Assembly: GCA_032622095.1 (NCBI GenBank)
Contig: CP136068.1
Span: forward strand, 159,049,465-159,113,464
Direction of reading: 5' to 3'
From: Siphonodentalium dalli
Lineage: Eukaryota > Mollusca > Scaphopoda > Gadilida > Siphonodentaliidae
Length of the DNA: 64,000 bases
Below the pieces are notes generated by a model. That model made no database searches, was not told where the DNA came from, and was given only the letters and a program-made list of their open reading frames with translations. The first letter of the stretch is position 1. Each line of letters begins with the position of its first letter. Shown here piece by piece: positions 22,181-31,600 of this stretch. Both the position numbers and the translations under genes were made by a program.

Positions 22181-22428
22181 ACCTGCAGAGGGTAGGCGTG
22201 GACGAATTTTGGACGTCCGGGAACGACGAAGTGGATGAATCACATTTCATGTGGACCGACGGTGATTGTGCGCATCCTGTGCTGAACTACACTGCATGGA
22301 AACCAGGACAACCGAACAACGTGGGCGCCAATCAGAACTGTTTACTCTTAGAGTATCCGGATTACGCGTACACGTGGGGCGATGGCAACTGCACCGATAA
22401 GAAACCGTTTATATGCGAACAGTCCTAA
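22181..22428 (+). CDS. Gene 1 last exon: C-type lectin domain, second half, stop
   Basis: The exon starts after ttctgttacag (phase 1, making Asp with the upstream G) and ends with TAA at 22426-22428. It encodes DEFWTSGNDEVDESHFMWTD, then NYTAWKPGQPNNVGANQNC, then TWGDGNCTDKKPFICEQS. It holds the remaining CTLD landmarks: W..G, W..GQPN (the calcium/sugar-site position usually occupied by EPN or QPD), W.D..C and FICE. The QPN triplet resembles the mannose-type EPN, but sugar specificity cannot be read from this. The protein ends 3 residues after the last domain Cys, so the lectin domain is C-terminal with no membrane anchor, which fits a secreted protein. Confidence 0.93.
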
Positions 22429-22482
22429 ACGCGATGGCAACTGCACCGATAAGAGACCGTTTATATGTGAACAGTCCTAAAC
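22379..22482 (+). repeat. 52-bp tandem duplication of the gene 1 coding end
   Basis: Positions 22379-22430 (gcgatggcaactgcaccgat ... agtcctaaac) are repeated at 22431-22482 with two differences (gaaacc/gagacc and atgcga/atgtga). The unit includes the stop codon, so the second copy lies in the 3' untranslated region. Confidence 0.95.
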
Positions 22483-22808
22483 AGTGACGTACAGTACATG
22501 ACTAAACACTCAACATCGTGTGGACCCAACTAGGGTTTTTTTTTATTTATTTGTTTCTCTCATCCAAGTTAATACACGTGTAATACAATGATATTGAGAT
22601 ATATAATTATACAAACAATAGAGATATAGAAATATTATACAATAGATATGTACATATGGGTTCGGGTCGATGGCATGTTGAAATTCGATGAATATATTCC
22701 TAGTTTTATTCTGACACCGCTACTAGCTTATTTTCGAAAGGAGTAATAACGGCGCAATCTCGTGTGAAACCTTGTTGGTTGGAGCAAATTATTTGATCGC
22801 AACGCGGT

Positions 22809-22814
22809 AATAAA
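22809..22814 (+). terminator. Possible polyadenylation signal of gene 1
   Basis: AATAAA lies 380 bp after the stop and is followed by a GT-rich stretch (ggttgatgtcttc ... gcgtgtgttt). It is the first canonical hexamer I found after the stop codon. Confidence 0.35.
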
Positions 22815-22829
22815 AGGTTGATGTCTTCA

Positions 22830-23566
22830 CAGGCACACGCGTGTGTTTATATTTAGTTACAAATGATAGGTTGCTACATGTAGATCGTCAATGTTAGTAT
22901 TTATACCATCGATGATTGACATATCGCTCACTCGTGACTATCGTATAACTGATTCCGGGAACCATACATATATACTAATATACCAAGTTACCAACATAGA
23001 AGCCAAGTATTAATATCATAACGTCTGACTATTTAAATAATCAATTATAACTAATATAATTGCAAATATACCTGCATACTCATTGCGCTTGTTGGCAGGT
23101 ATTTACTTTAATGTGGATGATCGGCTAGCTATCATCAGCAGAAAATTTTAGACTTTCTGTCAAACCCTGCATCTGAACATCACCATAGATGAATGAATGT
23201 GAATCCACACAGCTTCTCTCTCCGTGTCGTCTGCTCGAATCTACACATAATTATATCATAGCAAATCAAAAATAGACAGATTTATGAGGAGAAATTTCGA
23301 TGCATTAATTGTGATCTGAGAATACGTTCGTGATGATCCGAATGAAAGAACAAAGTCTGCGGAGTAATATGGGATTCTTCATATTGAGAATTTCATTTAT
23401 CGCGGTAGCATTTGTTCGTCTATTATATTTTGGTTGTAAAAAGCGTTTTCTTACATCCGTAAAGAACTCACATTCCAATAAATAATGAAATTCATCACCA
23501 CCGTGTATCGCCGGTATTGACGGTGATTGTTTCGCGATGATCCAAGGTGAACATGATTGGAACGTA
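22830..23566. other. Intergenic, nothing recognised
   Basis: This is AT-rich unique sequence between the end of gene 1 and the first MITE of the next cluster. Confidence 0.5.
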
Positions 23567-23570
23567 TTAA

Positions 23571-23962
23571 CCCTTTACCCAACAGAACGGCCCTGTGCCA
23601 ATGCATTCTCTTATATATGCGAGTCGACCATAGGTCGCCTCGCATATATAAGAGAATGCATTGGCTTAACACATTAAAAATTATAAAATTGTTAAAGAAT
23701 GTAAGAAAAAATGGTAAAAAGTGTTTAAAAAAGATTTTTTTTAGGCCAATGCATTCTCTTATATATGCGAGGCGACCTATGGTCGACTCGCATATATAAG
23801 AGAATGCATTGGCACAGGGCATAACTGTAACTATCACAATGTGGTCAAGGAGCCGGTTCCAATGATATCCATATTTGTATGGTTCTATTGAGACAGACCG
23901 AAGATATTTTAGGCTGTTGAAGCTTTATTTGGCCGGTTTTGGCCGGTTTGTTGGGTAAAGGG
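23571..23962 (-). mobile_element. piggyBac-type MITE with two hairpins, copy 2
   Basis: TTAA (23567-23570, 23963-23966) flanks CCCTTTACCCAACA...TGTTGGGTAAAGGG, a perfect terminal match over 14 bp. It carries the same two ~66-bp hairpins and the ggccggttttggccgg stretch as 12770-13152, in the opposite orientation and better preserved. Confidence 0.9.
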
Positions 23963-23966
23963 TTAA

Positions 23967-24445
23967 AGGCCCACTTAATTTTAAAACCCCAATATCACGT
24001 ATATAAAATATATGCCATATTATATACCATTTAAAAGAGGAAGTCCCAAAACATTGTATTATCAACTTAGCCAGTGTAATAAACTGTGAACATGTTGTTT
24101 TTGTTGAGTTACTGACGTGTTTTTTCCATCTGGATTGTAGATCAAAATGAATTATATTCAATGGAGGGGGAATAACTCTAAATCTCAAAGATAGAGTTAT
24201 TCCCCTTGAAAATACATTTTTAGTTTGAATTCTGATGCATTCTTGGTGGCAAAGGGGGGGGGGGGTAAACATTATATGATTTCAGCTGTTTTCTATTTCT
24301 CTATGGGCATCTTCTGAGGCACAGACGTTTCAAACGGTGATGAATTATAGTAGTTTAATAATATTTTATGTCATATATTGTTATTAAGACCGTATATCAA
24401 GGCACTGTAAACAAATAATAAGTGACTCGAAAATTAAGTGGGCCT
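23967..24445. mobile_element. TTAA-flanked MITE with AGGCCCACTTAATTTT ends
   Basis: The inverted ends are AGGCCCACTTAATTTT and AAAATTAAGTGGGCCT, with TTAA at 23963-23966 and 24446-24449. The left TTAA is also the right TTAA of the preceding piggyBac-type MITE, so the two abut. The 479-bp interior has no transposase ORF. Confidence 0.88.
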
Positions 24446-24623
24446 TTAATATGAATCAACAGAGATCTCGGAGACCAGGGATCACCCAGATTTACCGCGA
24501 ATCACTAAGACAACACCCCTGGCCAAGTTAACCCATAGCGAGCCCCGCAGAGCAGCGAGCATACGACAATCAGCAGTACATTATTATGTTTCTTTGGGGA
24601 TCCATGTGGGATATACATGTATA

Positions 24624-25145
24624 CACCCCTGACCACGTGGTCCTTCAAATGTGCTACGATGCGGTTGGGTCCTGCTGAATTGCTATGATGCTGTTAGGAC
24701 AATCTGATGCTGTTAAGAAAAAGTACCGTTATTTTTTCTACAGTTTTCATTTTTGTGGTTTTCGAATAATCTGCTTATATCAAGGAAAAGCCATTATTTG
24801 TATAAAATATTCGAGAAACATATATTTTGTGAAATAGTTGTAATATTAATTGTATCAGTTGTTGAAAGTCGACTCTAATAAATTTGGCTATTCATGTCGT
24901 TTTACAAACACCAGCGCAGCCATTATTGAATTTTTCAAAAAAATATATATGTTCTTGAATGTTTCATACAGACACTGGCTTTTTCTCAAATCCCTCCGAT
25001 TAGCGAAACACCACAAAAATGATAACTTTAGAAAAAATAACGGTACCTTTTCTTAACAGCATCAGTTTGCCCTAACATCATCATAGCAATTCAGCAGGAA
25101 CTACCAGCATCATAGCACATTTTCAGGACCACTCGACCAGGGGTG
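24624..25145. mobile_element. Long-TIR MITE (CACCCCTG ends), copy 1
   Basis: The ends CACCCCTGACCACGTGGTCC and (reversed) CACCCCTGGTCGAGTGGTCC open inverted arms of about 165 bp that include ctgctgaattgctatgatg and gtaccgttattttttcta. A second copy is at 44935-45344. No ORF belongs to a transposase. Confidence 0.8.
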
Positions 25146-25516
25146 GACAACACAACGTTAAATACTTCGCGTAGTTTAAGATATTCGATTTAGTTTTGTA
25201 AAAGTGTTAACTAAATATTGATAATTGTCTTGTCTTGAATTGTTCAAACTTTCGAAATAAAGATGTATAAAAATGTCACCACTATGTTGACAACACATCA
25301 GCAATAGCTAACTCTCGCCAATAAAGCTTCCGGTGTTGAGGGGGTCAACCGGAATACCGCCCCAAAAACAAAATCGCCAGGGTGTTGAGTGTTTTGTTTA
25401 CGTATCGTACTGATTTTGTTACGCTGTCAATACAACGACACATTATATGAGCTCACTTCATTGAGATATTACTTGTTTTATTGACATCTCGAATAAATTC
25501 GTGGGTAATGTGGTAA
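25146..25516. other. Intergenic, nothing recognised
   Basis: This is unique sequence between the long-TIR MITE and the 1.5-kb tandem duplication, without domain-like translations. Confidence 0.5.
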
Positions 25517-25605
25517 TCTAAAATGTTTTTTCCCTTTCTTGCTTAGATCAATCTTATTCCACTCTACTCTGACTCCCGTAGATATCATGTTCCACCTGTT
25601 TTGAG

Positions 25606-25759
25606 ATCTGGCGGAGAACATTGTTAAACGAGTACTCCATAATGGTGTCGATATATCTTGCCGGTATGATAACCCTGATGTGCACATGGATATGTTGTAT
25701 CTGCAGTTACTTCCTATGGAGGATGGGGTGACAATAGTATCAAGTGCCCTACTACCAAT
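25606..25759 (+). pseudogene. Exon-like piece P1, unit A (unidentified protein)
   Basis: After a plausible acceptor (ccacctgttttgag) the frame reads DLAENIVKRVLHNGVDISCR, then YDNPDVHMDMLYLQLLPMED and GVTIVSSALLP, reaching a possible donor (gtaata) at 25760. The unit B copy (about 27107-27260) differs by one residue in this stretch. The composition is protein-like, but I do not recognise the family. Confidence that it was coding is modest. Confidence 0.35.
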
Positions 25760-26063
25760 GTAATAATTAATGTAAAGTGCATTGAAATAAACTCATTGTG
25801 GAAGCGGTATGTAAATCGCTCAACTATTATACTTCCATTGTTTTGCCAATGCAGTATATCGTTAGTCAATTATATATATTTTTTCCAAATATTATTTATT
25901 ATACTTAATAGGTTTTGTAACCCTAATTTATCAGAGAGTTGAACAGACTAAGACTTGAAATGTGATAGGTTTATACAAAATATTGAGTTACAACTTCATA
26001 GACAATTTATGATTTTTCCTCACTTGCCTTGCAGAGTAATCCCCCTTTACAATATCCTTGTAG

Positions 26064-26219
26064 AAAAAGTTTGTTGCCAGATATCAAGTGGAATTGTTTG
26101 TTGACTCATATCAGGCCAAGCAGCTGGATTTGGTTAATGCAACCGTTTTAACTATAGGAAAGGCACACATCGAGGAAATTTTCACCAGATCCGAACATGG
26201 TTTCACGATCTGGGAGGGG
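26064..26219 (+). pseudogene. Exon-like piece P2, unit A (frameshifted)
   Basis: This matches piece P2 of unit B but lacks one A (caccagatcc against caccaagatcc), which breaks the frame. It follows the same ccttgtag acceptor-like site. Confidence 0.35.
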
Positions 26220-26284
26220 TGAACAATTTGTCATTTTTTTTCTTGTCACCGATTCCAACCATTTTCACTGTCATGTGTCTATAG

Positions 26285-26470
26285 GACGATGATCCTCCTA
26301 AAATAAATTTGTAAATTGGTTGGGAAAAGGTCCAAGATATAACCCCTCGATGGAGGGGAGGCGGCATTGTCCCAATGATACAGCAGTATTCGGATACCAT
26401 TATGTCTATATTCAACGACAGTTCACAGTTCTACTTCTCGGATATCATTAGGATATCATATCATGCCTAG
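26285..26470 (+). pseudogene. Exon-like piece P3, unit A (in-frame stop)
   Basis: After tgtctatag the frame reads DDDPPKINL, then TAA at 26312-26314, then IGWEKVQDITPRWRGGGIVP and MIQQYSDTIMSIFNDSSQFY before a TAG at 26468. The internal stop is shared by unit B (27788-27973), so it predates the duplication. The family is not recognised. A decayed last exon is one reading; chance openness is the other. Confidence 0.35.
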
Positions 26471-27565
26471 CTTTCATGACTCTGTTGAACAATAACCAGG
26501 TTACAAACCCCTACATCGGCAAACCAGAGATTTTATGCAGAATCTCTCTTAGCACTGACATTCTTACAGAACAGCTTGCATCTTTCTAAAACCATCATAG
26601 TATGATCAGAAAAGTATGCGGTCTTTCCTCCACCATTAATGATGCCAAAAGACACTGAATCCGAAACAGAAAATTGCAAAATCCGTCGCGAAATCTCAGA
26701 TTGATGTGCCCTCAAAATTTGGAAATTTTGGCTGAACTTCTTGTAAGCATACATGTAACTCCTCCGATACGACGGAAATATAGTGGTCATGCGTTATACG
26801 GGTTATTCTAGGTTACGATGGATTTACATGTAGACTATCGAAAAGGACTTGGGCGTCATAGGTAGTGGTGGAAAGTACTCTCAGGTGTTTTATCCACCGA
26901 ATCGAACCAAACTTGGAATGTAAGATATCAAAAAGACACTGAAACCGTTTACGAAATACCAGATTTGTGGGCTCTCAAAATGTTAACGTTTAGAATCCCA
27001 ATGGTGATTTCTGGTGAATCTAAAATGTTTTTCCCTTTCTTGCTTAGATCAATCTTATTCCACGCTACTCTAACTCCCGTAGATATCATGTTCCACCTGT
27101 TTTGAGATCTGGCGGGGAATATTGTTAAACGAGTACTCCATAATGGTGTCGATATATCTTGCCGGTATGATAACCCTGATGTGCACATGGATATGTTGTA
27201 TCTGCAGTTACTTCCTATGGAGGATGGGGTGACAATAGTATCAAGTGCCCTACTACCAGTGTAATAATTAATGTAAGGTGCATTGAAATAAACTCATTGT
27301 GGAATGCGGTATGTAAATCGCTCAACTATTATACTTCCATTGTTTTGCCAATGCAGTATATCGTTAGTCAATTATATATATTTTTTCCAAATATTATTTA
27401 TTATACTTAATAGGTTTTGTAACTCTAATTTATCAGAGAGTTGGAAAGACTAAGAGTTGAAATGTGATATGTTTATACAAAATATTGAGTTACAACTTCA
27501 TAGACAATTTATGATTTTTCCTCACTTGCCTTGCAGAGTTATGCCCCTTAACAATTTCCTTGTAG

Positions 27566-27721
27566 AAAAAGTTTGTTGCCAGATATCAAGCGGAATTGTT
27601 TGTTGACTCATATCAGGCCAAGCAGCTGGATTTGGTTAATGTAACCGTTTTAACTATAGGAAAGGCACACATCGAGGAAATTTTCACCAAGATCCGAACA
27701 TGGTTTCACGATCTGGGAGGG
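27566..27721 (+). pseudogene. Exon-like piece P2, unit B (open)
   Basis: Between ccttgtag and gtgaac the frame is open: KKFVARYQAELFVDSYQAKQ, then LDLVNVTVLTIGKAHIEEIF and TKIRTWFHDLG. It looks like an amphipathic helical stretch. I do not recognise the family. Its neighbours P1 and P3 suggest a short decayed multi-exon gene that was duplicated in tandem. Confidence 0.35.
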
Positions 27722-28609
27722 GTGAACAATTTGTCATTTTTTTTCTTGTCACCGATTCCAACCATTTTCACTGTCATGTGTCTATAGGACGATGATCCTC
27801 CTAAAATAAATTTGTAAATCGGTTGGGAAAAGGTCCAATATATAGCCCCTCGATGGAGGGGAGGCGGCATTGTCCTAATGATACAGCAGTATTCGGATAC
27901 CATTATGTCTATATTCAACGACAGTTCACAGTTCTACTTCTCGGATATCATTAGGATATCATATCATGCCTAGCTTTCAGGACTCTGAACATTAACCAAG
28001 TTACAAACCCCTACATCGGCAAACCAGAGGTTTTATGCAGAATCTCTCTTAGCACTGACATTCTTACAGAACAGCTTGCATCTTTCTAAAACCATCATAG
28101 TATAATCAGAAAAGTATGCGGTCTTTCCTCCACCATTAATGATGCCAAGAGACACTGAATCCGAAACAGAAAATTACAAAATCCGTCGCGAAATCTCAGA
28201 TTGATGTGCCCTCAAAATTTGGAAATTTTGGCTGAACTTCTTGTAAGCATACATGTAACTCCTCCGATACGACGGAAATATAGTGGTCATGCGTTATACG
28301 GGTTATTCTAGGTTATAATGGATTTACATGTAGACTATCGAAAAGGACTTGGGCGTCATAGGTAGTGGTGGCAAGTACTCTCAGGTGTGTTATCCACCGA
28401 ATCGAACCAAACTTGGAATGTAAGATATCAAAAAGACACTGAAACCGTTTACGAAATACCAGATTTATGGGCTCTCAAAATTTTAATGTTTAGAATCCCA
28501 ATGGTGATTTCTGGTGAATACAGCGTTCCTTAAAATCGAATATTTGAGGGATCGAAAGAGGCTGGGACGACAAAAATGGTACATTTCATTGCCCAATAAT
28601 CAGTTAACA

Positions 28610-28629
28610 TCTATATCTATATTTGCGAA

Positions 28630-28668
<39 letters not shown>

Positions 28669-31600
28669 GTTCTATAGAAATTCACAGGGGACCATCTAGA
28701 TGATGCCAAAGGGGTCTACTAGGAGTAGCTTTTTACGAGAAAGATAATGGTCGGGGTTAGAAATTACTAAAGTGACGCCGTTGTTGTCAGGGGCAGAAAA
28801 GGGGGAAGGGCAGAAAAACAATTTGTCGCCGATTGCCACCAAACTTATATATAATCATCCCCATAATATGAGGAATCTAATGGCGTGGTTTAAAGATGGC
28901 TAAAGTCGCGCCGTTCGCGTCAGGGGTGCCCGGAAGGGGGGGGGGGGGCAGATTTTTTTTCTGTCGCCGATTGCCACGAAACTTACATATAACCATCCCC
29001 ATGATATGAAGAATCCAACGGTGTGGTTTAAATGTGTCAAAAGTGGCGTCGTTTGAGTCGGGGATGAACGGAAGGGGAGAGGGGCACCAAAATTGATAAA
29101 ACTAATTTTAGCGCCGATTTCCACCAAATTGATATATATTCTTCTTCGTGATACAAGGAATCTAATTGTGCGATTTAACAACCCTAAATTGTTGTTTTTG
29201 GATGAGAGATTGGGAGGGGGTGGGCACAAAATTTGATAATAAGTCGCCGATTGCCACCACACTTATACAAAATCATCCCATGGTATGAGGAGTCTAATGG
29301 TGTGGCATTTATCTGTCAAATGTGGCCTCATTCGAGTCAGGGTTGCATTGAAAGGGACAGGGGCACCAAAATTGATGCACAATTTTTTTAGCGCCAATTT
29401 CCACCAAATTGATACACGTTCTTATCCATGATACGAGGAGTCTAATCGTGATTTAAAGACGCCATAGTGGTGCTGTTTGGGTGAGAGATGGAGAGGGGAG
29501 GGATTGGCACCAGTTTGATAAAAAAAATTGTTTAGTCGCCGATTATCACCAAACTTATAAACAATCATCTCCATGATATCAGGAGTGTAATCGTGTGGTT
29601 TGAGGATGTCACAAGTGGGGCCATTCGAGTCAGTGGTGTATATAGATGAGAGGGACAAAAAAAATTATATCTATATGTTTAGTGTCGATTTCCACCAGAT
29701 TGATACTTATTCTTCTCCGTGATACGAGGAATCTTATCGTGTGGTTTAGATACACCAAATTGGTGCCCTATGGGTGAGAGATATGGGGACCTTAAATTTG
29801 ATACGAATTTGTATACTCGCCAATTTTCACCAATTTCATATATATGCATCTCTAATCTCTAATGAGTCTTAGTGTGTGCATCTTGAGTCCGAAATAGGGA
29901 CGGGAGGGTCACCAAAACTGATACAAAATATTTTTAGTACCAATTACCATCAAATTCAGACACGTTCTTCTCAGATGATACAAGAAATAAAATCGTGCTG
30001 TCTGTCTGTATTTTTGTCTGTCTGTGTGCGTTCTATGTATAACTTCATGCGGTACAATCGAGATGGCACCAAGGCGTTCTAAGATGGGTAACTTTTTACA
30101 AGGAAGATAATGGTGCGGGTTAAAATTTTCTAAAATGACGCTGTTGGTGGCAGGGGAAATTATAAAAATATGGTGAAATAGTTTTGTTGCTGATTTCCAC
30201 CAAACGAATACATAATCACCTTCGCAATATGGCGTTGTTCGAGTCAGCGTTGCATCAACAATTGATTTAATAAACCAAATTCCACTAAATTCATACACGT
30301 TTTTCGCTAATGATATACCATGAACTAAATCACATTTGGTGTCGTTTGCGTCACGGATGGCGAGCGGATATGCACTATCAATAATTCATTGATAAGATTG
30401 CTATTCGCCAATATCCACATATAAGTTATATACAGTCACCAGGCCATATCCATATCATTTTAAGTAGTTGGGCGTTCATATTTCACAATCCCGACATATG
30501 GTGACCCACATAAGTCACTTGAACAATTACATCTTCTTAACAGTCATATTTATATCGGAATGGCAATCAAGGCATTCACACAATGAGCTAACAAAAAGAG
30601 ATAACTAGAAGAAGCATTAAACGTATATTTATCATTCTATTGAAGAGATACATATATTCGTGCAAACTGAGAGACCTCGAACCGTCAGAGGATTGCATAT
30701 ATATAATAACAAAATTTAGTCTGTTCCATTCAATACAGTTTCCACAAAAAGTTACAATTTGTCAAGAAATATGGAAGGCCTGTTCAAAAACAGTGGCCAC
30801 AGTGTGCAGTCAAATATAGTTTCTTCTGATATACAAGAAAATGCAGTTAGTAGCACAAGACTTTTCAGGATCATACCAATCTGACAAGGGTATTAGAACA
30901 GACTCATCGACTGACATAAACAAATCAAAATCTCGCTCTGTGCCTGGCACATGTAGCTGATATATATGCGCAGCAACATTTCGTTTCATGGAGATATGAT
31001 AGCCAGGTGTCCTCGAGATCTTAGACCAACCCACTAGATTGTCTGTCTGTCTGTCTGTGTTCTATAGAAATTCACAGGGGACCATCTAGATGATGCCAAA
31101 GGGGTCTACTAGGAGTAGCTTTTTACGAGAAAGATAATGGTCGGGGTTAGAAATTTCTAAAGTGACGCCGTTGTTGTCAGGGGCAGAAAAGGGGGAAGGG
31201 CAGAAAAACAATTTGTCGCCGATTGCCACCAAACATATATAATCATCCCCATAATATGAGGAATCTAATGGCGTGGTTTAAAGATGGCTAAAGTCGCGCC
31301 GTTCGCGTCAGGGGTGCCCGGAAGGGGGGGGGGGGGGGGCAGATTTTTTTTCTGTCGCCGATTGCCACGAAACTTACATATAACCATCCCCATGATATGA
31401 AGAATCCAACGGTGTGGTTTAAATGTGTCAAAAGTAGCGTCGTTTGAGTCGGGGATGAACGGAAGGGGAGAGGGGCACCAAAATTGATAAAACTAATTTT
31501 AGCGCCGATTTCCACCAAATTGATATATATTCTTCTTCGTGATACAAGGAATCTAATTGTGCGATTTAACAACCCTAAATTGTTGTTTTTGGATGAGAGA

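Larger units (their letters stand above)
25517..28518 (+). repeat. 1.50-kb tandem duplication
   Basis: Unit A (25517-27018) and unit B (27019-28518) are collinear at an offset of about 1501 bp with a few per cent substitutions and small indels. The junction is sharp: unit A ends ...ttctggtgaa and passes directly into tctaaaatg, the start of unit B; unit B ends with the same ...ttctggtgaa and passes into unrelated sequence at 28519. Each unit holds three exon-like pieces listed below. Confidence 0.92.
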
